From contig NMRA01000739.1 of NCBI GenBank assembly GCA_002633005.1, positions 116,097 to 168,808 on the forward strand: 52,712 bases of DNA, read 5' to 3'. Within the stretch, counting starts at the first letter, position 1, and each line of letters opens with the position of its first letter. The DNA comes from Phoronis australis (taxonomy: Eukaryota; Phoronida; Phoronidae). Below are positions 11,801 to 23,932 of this stretch, one piece after another. The translations under genes were made by a program, and so were the position numbers. The notes beneath the pieces were generated by a model, which searched no databases, was not told where the DNA came from, and saw only the letters and a program-made list of their open reading frames with translations.

Positions 11801-14244
11801 GCCCGAAAACAATAAACTCCCGTGTGCAGGACTACATGTAGTTCTAACTAAATAAGAAGTAGGTCTGATTTGGTGAATACTCTCAGTATTAGATAATCGT
11901 TTTAAAAATGTCTCATTTCAGAAAAAGTGATCCTGTCATTTTGTTTTGCATGAAGTTAGAAATATGTAAATCGTTCAGTGGAACGTATGTTTTGGTTAGT
12001 TGTCACAGGGCTTTACATGTATCAGGAGATTTGATGTGCTAATGTCAAAGTGAGCCTCTGTGGTTATTTAATATTTTTCAGGATTTTAGTTGGAAACAAA
12101 TTAAACTACATCCTATGAGGTTTGATTAATGAGCTCGCTCATTCGTTGGAATTTTATTTCATTCTGTTGTTAATTTTATTCACACCAGTTAAGATTGCTG
12201 TTTGTGAAACCTTGAAGTGGTTTTAATTGTCCTTTGTTTTCCGTTTTTGTTATGTAATATATTATGCTTTTTCGCGTGGCGGCTTTGCTGTGTTTGAGCT
12301 TTTCGTTGATTTAGAAATAAAATTTAAATAAGACGGCCGTTTTTTTTTTCGTCTATAAAATGCACGATGGCCTCGCTTGATTGCCCTCGTGGGTTCGGAC
12401 GCCTGCCTTGGTTAGATGCTAAGCCATCTGATTGGTTCTTGATGTCGATTTTCGGCTTATTACAGACCAATCATATTTCTTAGTCGGTTGACCCGGTGAA
12501 AGTTTCGAAGTCAATCCAGTGCTGCTGGTGTATGAGTGTATACATCATTTGCAGACGCCTAACTACGTGTTCAAATCTCCTTTAAAGGTCACTGTGAATC
12601 TGTTCTACATGTATTTAGTCGAATTTCGGATCGCTGAGAAGTGATCCTTGGGCGTAATTTAGAAGAAGTGGTAGTACGCTATTGTTTGTTTACCAAACTT
12701 GGCACACAACATCCCCTGATGACGCTTCAGCTTACGGAGCCCGTCTGGGGGCTGTTTCTGGGAGATCTGACTAGGCTAAAATCAAGGTAGAGTTCAGTTG
12801 CGCTCTCACGGTGAGAAAAATCTAGCCAGAATATCACGTGCTCTCATTTAAAGTACAATATCATCTCGCGAAATCTTGCACGTCAACGTCTTTTATTTTG
12901 AAACAGAAGTCGTCAAGTTTTCATGGAATAATATTTTAAAAAATGGTCTGTTTTACTCATATATATGGACGCATGCTATTGATTCTGGTTACGTACAACG
13001 ACTTTGCTTGTAGGCGCTCCTATACACCGACTGTGGAGTTGTCTGATTAGCGGTCTATTTTAGCGCGTAGGCCTGCGTTTACATCAGCTACCACCGTACC
13101 CCTTATAGGCAAATACTATTTTTAGGTCATCTAACTTACTTACCTGGTGCTCCCTGAAGTGAAATTCGGATATTGTTTTTAAAAATTTTGCACGACTAGC
13201 AGTGCAGTTTTGTTTTATTCGAAAGGTACATGTAATGCGGCTGAGAACCTGCCATCCGTCTAAAGAGACAGTTTTGCATTTAGACCACCTACCGCTGGAG
13301 AATAAATTTGGACTTATTCCTTACTTAGATGCTTAATATTTTCTGGGTTTGCAAGAGCTAAAGGTCGTTAGTCGTTGAACAACTTATAACTCGCTGCCTG
13401 AGTTTATTCGAAACCCTTGCATCACAATTGGAATAGCGTGATCTAACTCAAACTTGTTTCTTCTGTTGGAAAACGGGTTTATTGCCGCTTTAAACATTTC
13501 GCGAATCAACTTGGGTTTTATACATAAGGCTTAAAAGTGTATCAAATCCGGAGTTGACCTATTAACAGATATTAAAAACGGCTTTCCCATTCAATTCTCT
13601 GAAACAAAATATCCCTCGACGTGAACCCTGAAAATTTGTAAGAAAATTTGGCAACTCCTTTTAAAGTCTGCTAAATGGGCAAACGTGGCCTACGCTTTTA
13701 GAGAATTACACGCAACTGTGGGGAGACCAACCGGCAAAAACAATAATGTCCAATCTGTGTCACTGAGAACATAAGTTCATAGTTGATTTCTGCTTTTATC
13801 CTGTTTAAACATTGACGCCAATGGTGGATTAGCAGCTAGATGGCGCAACGAAGATTGGTTGCAATCATCAAAAGAGGACTTAGTATCCTTTTAAGAAAGG
13901 ACAAGCTGCTAGTCGTGGCAGCCTACTGACTGCTTGTAATCGAATACATATTTTTCTTAATTAATATGGTTCCAGTGGTTTCCCTACACTTGGACTCGTT
14001 GGCGGCTCAATGAGCTCGTCTTCCCGGCGTCACTAGCCCACAAACCGTAATGGCATTTTGGCGTCAGATGGTCCATGATCAAAGCGGTCGAGTTCTGCCT
14101 CCTTTTCAGTAACGCTAAAAAGCAAGACTTTGCGAGATTACGTGAGATATTGCCGTGTTATGAAAATGAGAGCACGTGGCTAGATTTAGGTCCTAGCGTT
14201 AATGAACGCACGCCTGGTCTTGGGGAAGAACTGACCGTTCATTA
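8881..14244. other. Intergenic DNA, no gene recognised
   Basis: No frame here has a recognisable domain or a consistent exon structure. At 10245-10290, 10380-10415 and 10705-10730 there are imperfect repeats of a word like CAATTTTGGGACAA, which may be decayed repeat units. A TATAAAA word at about 12354 precedes an ATG with only a short frame, so I do not call a promoter. Confidence 0.5.
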
Positions 14245-14957
14245 CAGTGGCGGATCTAGGATATCACAAGGGGGGGCCCAACATTTTGTCCGGCTGGAAG
14301 CATTTGCGCAAACCGAACCACGATTGTAGATGCGCATAGCTCCCAATGGGGGGAGGTCGGGANNNNNNNNNNNNNNNNNNNNNNNNNNNNNNNNNNNNNN
14401 NNNNNNNNNNNNNNNNNNNNNNNNNNNNNNNNNNNNNNNNNNNNNNNNNNNNNNNNNNNNNNNNNNNNNNNNNNNAACCTACTTCTTTTTGTAATGCTTA
14501 TTACACGTTTTATATTTTGTGCCATCAATTCTTAACAAATTTGTCGTATTTGAAATAGTCTTCAAATGCCCAAAAGACCAAATCCATTTTTCGTGTTGGC
14601 AATAATGACGGGATTGCTTTGGAAACCGTCTTAAGATAAGGTTTGACAAAGAGAGTATTGCGAGTTTCTGAGTGATTCACTAAGGCTTCCATTAAAATTC
14701 ACATCTTACCAGCAGCTTCTGTTTTTTCATCGTCACTCAGGTTCCATTTTCTTGAAAAAATGAAGTAAATTTTCTCCATTGCACAGTGGAGCAGACGACG
14801 GAAACGGAGTCGTAGTGCACAGCGCCGCTCCGGTCGCCTAGGATATCGCGGGAGATTCTATACTTAGCCATAGTTCCGTTACGAACGCGCCGTGTTCCGA
14901 ATTTGACCCTTGAAATTGGATTTGAAATTGGAGCCCCCCCCCCTAAATCCGCCTATG
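14245..14957 (+). mobile_element. hAT-like non-autonomous element, copy 1 (contains a gap)
   Basis: The element begins CAGTGGCGGATCTAGGATAT and ends with TAAATCCGCCTATG. The ends form imperfect inverted repeats (GGCGGATCTAG against GGCGGATTTAG). The interior matches the copies at 22557-23492 and 34479-35495, including the shared block GGAGCAGACGACGGAAACGG. A weak flanking 8-bp duplication (GTTCATTA / ATGCATTA) is possible. CAGTG termini plus 8-bp duplications are typical of hAT elements. No transposase is encoded. Confidence 0.75.
14363..14475. other. Assembly gap (113 N)
   Basis: A run of N lies inside hAT-like copy 1, at the position where the other copies carry their tRNA-like segment. 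Any translation through it is meaningless. Confidence 1.
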
Positions 14958-16454
14958 CATTATAGCTTGAGGTCAGGCTCTGAAAGTTTGCTTTGTCACG
15001 ACTTGTCATTTTGTTCGCCGAACTTGTTCTCGGGGAATAATGAATTGCAAATATTTGCAGACTCTCACTGATCTAAGGAAAAGATTGAAATTAGCGCGCC
15101 GTGATTGTGTTCTGAACCAAAATTTAGTTTCCTCGACGGACTCGAGGAAGAAAAAAAACAGTCACCGTTCTGTTTTGGGTATACAAATCTGATTTTGTGT
15201 TCTGGCAGCATTTGACCTGTTTAGCTTTATTCTCAGTCAGTGTTTCTTGTCCGGAGATTTTCTCGGAAATGCGGTGTGCCATTGTTATACTTACACATCC
15301 GGGTAATGTTTGGCAGTGTCAGATACACACAGCTAGCCCTTAATGGAAAATTCCAAGGACACCGCCTCACTGAAATGAAATACGCCTAGACGTATCATTG
15401 TCCCTATCTCCGAGTTTGTGGTTGAAAATTTTCAGTTACTGTTTCGGTTTTCATTTTGTGCCGCAGAATTGAAACTTAATTGGGAAAAAATAGGTACGTC
15501 TTAGGATTCAGACACGAATTTCCCACAAATATGCGCCCTAGATGTATTAAGCTTGGAAATCGTTCATTGAATACGTCGTCTGGTCTCATTCTCAGCAAGG
15601 CTATTTTGTGGAAAACTTCGGTAAGTCTTCCTACCATAAATCCCTAGCAAAATGCTCACCGTGTATTTGAAACCTTGTAGTTCGTCAAAAGATTCAGGTA
15701 CAAGACCCTTTGTCGTCAAGGCTAGAGTGGCCTGTTTTATTCGAAGGTCCTAATGTGTGCAGGTGATGCAATTACCATATTAGTATTGTTTCAGGACTGG
15801 CTAAAATTATTGTTATATCGCGTGGACGAAACCTGATGATTTTTCGAACTGCTTCCCTTAGGTTAATGAATTCGACCAGAAGTAATTAGAATTGGACTGC
15901 AAGTGATGACTGACGCCACCGGGCACAGAAGACGGCAGGACTAAATTTTGAATCATCGAAACGGATGATGTCACCAATATTGTGGACGTTTTCAAATTTT
16001 GAAGCATGAAGCCTTACAACCGTAACAACTTGCTAATCTTTCTCTCCGCAAGAGGGCGTTCTCATTAACAGCATACCGAAAGGCTTGGGACCTTCAGTTC
16101 CTTTCTCGACAACAAGAGTTCTGTTCTTACTCACCCAGATCTAACCACTTTGAACTGATACCAATGAGCTGTTCATAAACAGAGCTCTTTTCTCAACTGC
16201 CGCAACACGACAGTATCTGACTGCATATACACACGTCAAAACGCTTTTACTCTCACTTCATGAAATCAAAGGCATTGTGCAGCACACAAATACTCTCGCG
16301 GATGTTTCGCCATTTAATAAGAAAGGTTCGTTTACATCAAATGGTTACATTTGAGATAGCGGGGTTCGTTTCAAGCTCGGGATTACCCGGTTAATACCAG
16401 AGCCCCCCTCCTATTATTCTGTGGTATCGCATGGCGACTCGGAAAACCAATTGA
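14958..16454. other. Intergenic DNA, no gene recognised
   Basis: No exon, RNA gene or repeat boundary could be supported in this stretch. Confidence 0.5.
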
Positions 16455-16911
16455 TTACCATGACAGCGTTTTCCCGTTCAGTGACTTTACCAGATGTAGG
16501 GGGTTCTGAGCGTGTGATAACATCTAGCTTCTTTATTATCTGCAAAGCACACAGTCAAACTCAGATTGAATTGGTGTGTTCGGAAAGAATAGATTGTCGT
16601 AACTTTGCCAGTTGGGCGATTTTGCCGGGCGATTCCGAAAAACTGAACATGATCACCATTTGACAAAGATTTCAGAAATGCTATTATATTTACGTTCAAA
16701 TATGTTATAACTTAACTTTTATTTTTAACAGCACAGCTCAGTCAGGGTAGATACGATCTTATTGGAGATTAGAGCAATTATCGAACAAAAGATAGCTGGC
16801 CCTCCCACCATAAATGCCAGAATGGAGTTAATCAGTCGTGTAAGATATTGGCTACAGGGATAAACTTGAATCGAACAAGTTGGGAGCAACGGGAAAACGC
16901 CGTAATGCTAC
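16455..16911 (+). mobile_element. Inverted-repeat MITE, copy A
   Basis: This non-coding element of about 457 bp starts TTACCATGACAGCGTTTTCC and ends GGGAAAACGCCGTAATGC, so its ends are inverted copies of GCAT-AC-GCGTTTTCCCG. The same element occurs in the opposite orientation at 42115-42665. Both share blocks such as GTCGTGTAAGATATTGGCTA (or its complement) and the stretch ending CAGAATGGAGTTAATCAG. The superfamily is not resolved; I see no convincing target-site duplication. Confidence 0.7.
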
Positions 16912-19270
16912 CTCGGGTTCTCGCTTTGGGTAAAATCTCACAAAGATTCATTGTAGTATTTTCAAGAACAATCGGTCAATTCTGTTATGGTCTCGGCTTT
17001 GTTCATGGCGTACGTCAAACCGAAATCACATAGAAGTCCCAGGAAATGACGGATAGGCTACCATTTGTTCGGGGAAAAATGAGGCGGTTCATTAGAAACG
17101 AAATGTGATTCATGCGGCGAAAAGAACTCAGTTGGTGAGAACTGGGTTTGGGTTGATGAGAAAACAAAACTACAGCTCGCAAGAAAACGTTCGTTATGAG
17201 TAAATGACAGTGGTAATGAATCTCGAATGTCCGTGTACAAGTCCGTGAGGGTGAACTTGTAGACTTTGCACACGCCTTGAATGATATCGGTGGAGGTGAA
17301 AATCATTGTAGCTGCTCACCGGTGTAGCAGTATTGCCTAAGACGGGTACCTTCTTTAACAAGCTTCAGTGCACAGGGTCTAATATGTGTACCAGAAATCA
17401 AACTCAAGATAATTTTTGACGTTTTCCGTTCTACGTTAATATGAACTTAAAAACAAAGGCGGGAACGTGATTGTGCGAGATCAGCCACGCCGGATAATTG
17501 AGCTGCATGTACACTCTAGAGGTCGCAGTCTAACGGTCTGCTGGCGGAGCTAGAACACTTGTCGCAAAATGACGTGGTATTTTAAGCCCATTAATTATGT
17601 GAAGCTACCGGCACTGGTTTTCACAAATTTCAGCGAAATATTTTGCAACAAAAATGAGTGCGCCACTACTGTGCGCTGCAAAATTTAAACGTAAAACATT
17701 TTACCTGCATGTACCGACCAACCCGTCTCAGAGGAGGGAGGATGCGGCAAAGGGGATTTTAAAGAGCGCGTTCGTATGAACTTGTTTTTTGTAACCCACC
17801 GAGGTGAAACCCGGCGATGTTATTTATAGCAGTCAACTGTCACGTATTCGGGTCATCGTCTGTACATCGCAGATACGTCTGTACTTTGGATATTTTTTTC
17901 ATTTGGAGATCATCCTGGTTTACGTGCGTCGGCGTATCTAGGATTGCACTAGTATTGGCGGACCCAAGTTTATTTTTACTAAAATATGTGCAAGGAGTTT
18001 ATTTGAACATGTAGGTCTACAACCCGTCTTTCTGAGCTCAATGGGGCTTCCATGCACATAATCTAAAGAATTAGGAGCCGCCTGTGTGCTGTTTTCAAAG
18101 GTTACGCCAACACTTCCATGCTAACTCCTCATGCGACATCCTTCAGTAGATCCGCCAGTATAGTGGCCGTATGAGGTCCAAACATGGGAACTCTGTCCTT
18201 CTATATTTGCCTCCTGTAGATGACATAAAACGGTACGGCATATATTTCCAAGTCGATGTTTTGAGGTAGCGTGTTCTTGACAGTTTTAAAACCGTGTTTC
18301 AGAACCAACACGCGTTTTTCTATTATTCTTCGTCAAATTCAGATTCACACCGTTTGGAAATGTAACAACTGTCCTGGCAAGTCACCAGAAAAATTTCAAT
18401 GAACTTAGACGTTTTTCTTTTCTCCTATTTCAAACACTGATATTTTACCCAATTACCTATTCACGCAATAACGCATTCTTCTAAGCCATCTATACCCACC
18501 TAGTGGCAGCATTTGCATACTGTAGGCGCATGTCTTAATCGGCTAAGCCGTTGTGTATTTTTTAGTCACACGTTTGATATTTAATAGATAATCTACCTCT
18601 TCCATTATGTAGCGGTAATTAAAGTTTCACGCATATAGAAATTTGCCCCTCGGTTATTCTCACGGCACAATTACACATACGCGCATGCGCCAAATTCCGG
18701 ATCATTCATACAGTACATGTATTTCGGTAGGAACTGTACATATTAATAGCCTATCTACACCGAGAGATGACCTTATCAAATCTAAAGGGCACGTGCACTG
18801 CATGACCTTGACTGAACCTTAAGTTTAATAAGAAAGTGCCTTCACCATAAACAAGCCTTGAGGTCATTTCTTAATGTTTTGGCTTGACTGCTTAAATAAT
18901 GCAGTTAGCGTCGAAGCGAATGGTATTGATTGATAATGATTTTTTGTAGCACAGTGTGCCACGCTTGCTCGAAAGTTTTCAACTGCCACCGAATGAAAGC
19001 TAAAAACACTTTCAGATTTTATTCGAAAAAATCTTGACCAGGAGTTCAAATAGGCCTGCATCTCGACAGTCATCACGTGATCGCGAAAGAAACTACATTT
19101 TCTTTTTATTGAAACTTATTTATGTTTGTTTCAGTATGTTTAGATGAATTTTTGGTCATACAGTGTATATTTTATTTTATTCTCACGACTTCAACTTGGA
19201 TTGCAATGGAACGTAGCGTCCAACGTACCTGTCCAAGCCATGTCATTTGCATAGAATCGTTTTCATTACG
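16912..19270. other. Intergenic DNA, no gene recognised
   Basis: No recognisable coding exon, RNA gene or repeat boundary was seen here. Confidence 0.5.
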
Positions 19271-19274
19271 ATTA

Positions 19275-19425
19275 CCATTACAATATATGATAACGATGAT
19301 GGTAATAACTATAATAAATATTATTATTGCACTATAAAAATAACAATAATGATGATAATAGTAACAGCAATAATAATAACAATAATAATAATAATAACAC
19401 CAATAATAATAAAACCAGCAATATA
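19275..19425. repeat. AAT/ATA-rich microsatellite
   Basis: An imperfect trinucleotide tract of AAT, ATA and ACA units runs for about 150 bp. Open frames across it on both strands encode only low-complexity Tyr/Ile runs and are not genes. Confidence 0.85.
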
Positions 19426-20455
19426 TTAATTTGATTCCTTGTAGTACAAAGGCCTGCGGCCTATACACATAGTTTAACAATACAAAGTTACGTATTTACA
19501 TCGTCTCTTTTACCAGCACCCAACAAATACTGAGGTAAATCTAAAATATTACATTTCAACATGATGTTTTTACAGTTAGTTCACTGTTCAAATTATTAAA
19601 TATCTCGAAAATTATTCTTAGGTCGTCAGAAAGTGGATACTCGATCAAAAACTGATATTCGTCTTCTACGACATGTAAATCACAAACATTGCATAACCTA
19701 TTCTCTCTCCCCTTTCTACTTCTAGCTCGTGGTTAGATCGTCTAAATTTTGCCAAAACCTTCAAATACTTTCTGCTTTTTACACTTAGGACATAGGTTTC
19801 CATAATTAAGTGTTGTTTACATAATCTGTAAGTATCTAATTTACTTATAAAATAGCAATGCCAAATCAAGATCTGAACAATAATTGTTTAACACAAAACG
19901 CCCAACAGTTGACATTTCATTCAGTTAAATCATATTGATAGTTGTAACAATTTTATATACTAGTTTTCACCAGCTTTAAGCAATTTAATCAATATTTAAT
20001 TATTGTTATTATAGAAAATCGTAATGATAACAGGGTGTTTCTTACCAGTTCTCCGATGACCGCTAGGTTGGGACATCTTGCCCAAGACCCAATAAAAATT
20101 TACAAAACTTATAATTTTGTAAGATTTCTACATCCGCTGCGGAATGAAAACCCCATATCACCACACCATACTGTAGTATTAGTTTGATTTTACAATAAAA
20201 ATATGAAGCCAGGTGAAAACCGATACCTCTTCAAACTGAGAGATATGTTTTTTTTTTAATGTATAACCGATCTTTGCAAGTTCACTGTTGTGCTTGCAAA
20301 TATTATTTAGTCGTCGTCAAACAGTAGACAGTACATGTTTAAAATGCCAATGTACACACCTGCTGTGGAGTTATCTGCCTGTAACTTGTGTTCAAGATCG
20401 GCTATAAACAATGAAAAAATAAACAGAGATAGCTGTCACCCCGGCAAACTCCTAA

Positions 20456-20482
20456 CAAACAATCAAAATAATCAATAACAAT

Positions 20483-20513
<31 letters not shown>

Positions 20514-20525
20514 GCAATAGTAATA
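20456..20525. repeat. AAC-rich microsatellite
   Basis: Imperfect (AAC)n and (AAT)n units over about 70 bp in otherwise gene-free DNA. Confidence 0.8.
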
Positions 20526-21533
20526 ACTTATCTATTTTTGGTCTCGACTTGTAATTGCACAATAAACCATCACCAACAACAACAAAATCCAATTTCATGA
20601 CAATCAATTAGGTTTAGTAACTTATTAAATTGGTTTCAAGCTTAAATACACTCTTTTCCATTCATTTTGGTTTAATTTCTATTTTAGCTGCCCCTGTGAG
20701 TAACAGTAGAGTCGTGCATTATGGTTATATTATGTAATGAATTTCCGCGGAAATCCCGCCTACTTAAAAAAATAAAAAATAGTAAAATAACTCAAACACA
20801 GATAGGCTGATAGTTACGAACGAAGTGTTTTACTTGATATATTTAAACTGACGAAACTCATCCATCTCACCTTTTTGTGGGACGACTTTGATTCTTAAAG
20901 AGCCTGTATTCGACACTCTTCTCCGTATCCGATGCGGCAGTTTTCAACAAACACACGATCAAAAATCTTTTTTCATCGTTAAAATGCTGAGCAAAATTTC
21001 CTGCAATTCGACTACATTTTTGATTTCCTTCACGAGTTTCGCCATGACTTAGATGAAATTCAATGTACGGTCCAATTTTAAGAAATTACACTATGGGTTG
21101 AAAGAGCAGAGTCTTCGTTTCGTTCCGTCGATATTTCAATGACTTCGACTGAAAACGTCTTTCAACAGTATTCTAAATAATTATCTGCTAATCCGTAACT
21201 TGTCTTGCCGCACGACTGAGCCAACGTGATTAGCCAGCAGTATCGGCTGGTATCAATTATGACAACAATTACTTTCACGATGAATTGTTGAAAATTAGTG
21301 TCGATCCTTGATGTTACTAGAAATAATGAACCTTTAAAAAGGGAAGACGTACCGTTCTTGTTTAGTGGCTCTAGATATCTGTATGAATGAAAGTAATGTT
21401 TAGGCTGCGCGATGTCCTTGGGACTAGAGTAGCGCCGGGTCACGACTATTTGGAAACGTTAATTTATATATTTTGCAAATTTATCACGAGATCGACATAA
21501 CTAACGAGTTTTCGCCTACACACACAAAGCCCA

Positions 21534-21743
21534 ATGTTTAGATCGCTGTTCAGTGGCGCGTTGAGAAGAAGCGGATATATTCTAGCTAGCGCGCGAAAAA
21601 CAGGCTTAGTAAAGAAAGGTGTTGAACGGAGTCAGGCGATTCTGAAAACCTGTCAACAGCTACTACCGGTTGAACGCGAATCTGATATAAAAAGCCACGG
21701 GATTGTTATCGAGCATCGTTCCTCACTATCATCAAATCAATGA
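21534..21743 (+). CDS. Possible small protein or first exon, unknown function
   Basis: A 69-codon frame begins MFRSLFSGALRRSG. The start is rich in Arg, Ser and hydrophobic residues and free of acidic residues, as in mitochondrial targeting peptides. The next residues (KTGLVKKGVERSQAILKTC) could continue an amphipathic helix. I recognise no family. No strong in-frame splice donor is visible, and no downstream exon could be matched. The neighbours are intergenic repeats, so context does not help. It may be chance. Confidence 0.22.
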   Translation: MFRSLFSGALRRSGYILASARKTGLVKKGVERSQAILKTCQQLLPVERESDIKSHGIVIEHRSSLSSNQ

Positions 21744-22556
21744 CGGGTGAGAGGCGGATACTGTTCTGAAATTGGCAAAGGTCAATTTTTGCGGTTTTAA
21801 TCAGGTAAATAACAGTACACAGCCAGTTGGCACGAAGGTAGGTAAATTGTTTACAAGATTCCAAATTGGAATTTAGTTAGTCTTTTCATTACTTGTTGCT
21901 TGGACAAATGCATTAAAGCCACATTCGAATCATCGCATCAAGGACCAGAAAACTATCCATGCATGCATACATGAAAGCCATATTGAAATAGTTGAAATTT
22001 ATATGTATGATTTACTAATTGCAAATAACAATTTTACTGACATCACTCGCGTAAGGCTAGTACGACTTTCCTTATCGAATGAGTTTTTGACAAAGAAATG
22101 CAGACTTACGTAACGACGCCGGGCGTTTATCCGATTAGAAGGATGTTTTTAGTGTTGGCTTTGTCATTGTATGTACATGTTACATGCTCTCTACCGACAC
22201 CATCCATTATTTGCCTAAATCCATATGCATAACACTTTGTAATGAGAACACAAGCAAAATCGTCATGCTACAGCTGGGCGTAATAGTGCAGTAGTTCTAC
22301 AGTACGTACACTATGTATGATGTGTGACGTGTGCCCTTGACGTCATCCAGTGAGAACTGGCGGGTAAATCCATTGCCTTGCGACAGTTAAGTACGTCGCT
22401 GTTAGAACGCAGCGTTTGTTATTTGGAACCGCCCCATCTCATTGCTTTTAGGTCATTACTTATTTTTGAAGATGATTAATTCAGTGACAGGTCTTCAAAA
22501 ATGCTCCTATTGCCTTGCAGCATGATACATGTACGTAGATTTTTTTCTACAAATTC

Positions 22557-23492
22557 TGCGGCGGATCTAGGATATCACAAGGGGGGGGCCCAACATTTTG
22601 TCTGTAAACATTTGCTCAAGCACGATTGTATATGCGCACAGCACCGAATGGGGGGAGGTCGGGAGGGGGGTTTGCCTCCCTCCCGCTCACGAATTGTTTC
22701 TGTTTTTTCCTCTAAACATCAAGCATTTTCCTTGATTCCCGAAGTGTTATCCAAGAAAAAAGGCTCAAAAATAAACGAAGAAAGTGTCAACCAGAAAATA
22801 CAGCAAGTACCACGGTCTCGAACTCACGACCTAGCGGATAGAGTGCGCGCGCTTTACAAATACGCCACTACGATTTAACTCTTAATTTGATACTAAGAGA
22901 ACAACTTACTTATGGTCCACTCCTTCTTTTTGTAATGCTTATTACATGTTTTTATATTTTGTGCAATCAGTTCGTAACAAATTTGTTGTAATTAAAATAG
23001 TCTTCAATTGCCCCGAAGACCAAATCCGTTTTTTGTGTTGGCAACAATGACGCGATTGCTTTGGAAATCGTCTTAATTTAAGGTTTGACAAAGAGAGAAT
23101 TATGAGTGTCTGAGTGATTCACTAAAGCTTCGATTAAAATTGACATCTCACCAGCAGCTTCTGTTTTTTACCATCCCTAAGATTTCAGTTTCTTTAAAAA
23201 ATGAAGTAATTTTCTTCATTGCACAGTGGAGCAGACGACGGAAACGGAGTCGTAGTGCCCAGCGCCACTGCCGGTCGCCTAAGATATATCGGGAGAGCCT
23301 ATACTTAGCCATAGTTCCGTTACGATTGAGCCGTGTTCCGAATTTGACACTTGAAATTGGACCCCCTCCCCCCAAACATTAAAACTGCACACATTTAAAT
23401 CTTGTTTCAGCCGTATAATTTTAATTACCGGGGTTAATTAATCAACTCAACATTTCCCTACGCTCTTGTTGTTTTATTTTTGCGCCTATGAA
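22557..23492 (+). mobile_element. hAT-like non-autonomous element, copy 2 (3' end missing)
   Basis: The left end (CGGCGGATCTAGGATATCAC) and the interior match copies 1 and 3. Similarity to copy 3 runs on through TTAATTACCGGGGTTAATTA and CCCTACGC to about 23492, but the terminal GGCGGATTTAG repeat is absent. The segment at 22810-22875 is the complement of the tRNA-like block seen in copy 3 (GGTCGTGAGTTCGAGACC on the minus strand). The element is non-coding. Confidence 0.75.
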
Positions 23493-23932
23493 ATTACAAA
23501 ATTAATCAGCTTATGTTGCAAAACGGCTTTCCACATCAAGATAAACATCGTTTGCAACAACAAAATAGGTAATTCAGTAGGCCAGCTTGTAAAAATACCG
23601 TCAAAGAGCCGCCATCTCTGGAAAGGCTGGCCTATACTTCCAGGAAAGGGTTCCTTCGTGTCAGTCGTGGGAGATATCTCAATTGCTTATAGAAGAAACC
23701 AATTACTACATCATTTCAAGGAGAGCTGTGAATTCAGTTTCTTAGCCTAAACGTATTTCAGTACGATGTCATGTTTGGTAGTAAAAATGTCCCTTTCACT
23801 GATTGCTTTTTTTGCAATTTCAGGTCTCTCCAACCCGTTTCAGGAATGCCTGGGCATTTAGAAGCATGATCTCGTTTTCCTCTTGAAATACTACAAGACG
23901 TACAAAGGAAATATTTATTCCTGCATGCTATT

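Noticed and set aside
12340-12480. TATAAAA followed by an ATG, as in a core promoter
   Set aside because: The frame is only about 34 codons and no following exon could be supported.
14256-14558. Frames running through the N block
   Set aside because: The open frame is an artefact of unknown bases.
19172-19480. Tyr- and Ile-rich frames on both strands
   Set aside because: They are translations of the AAT/ATA microsatellite.
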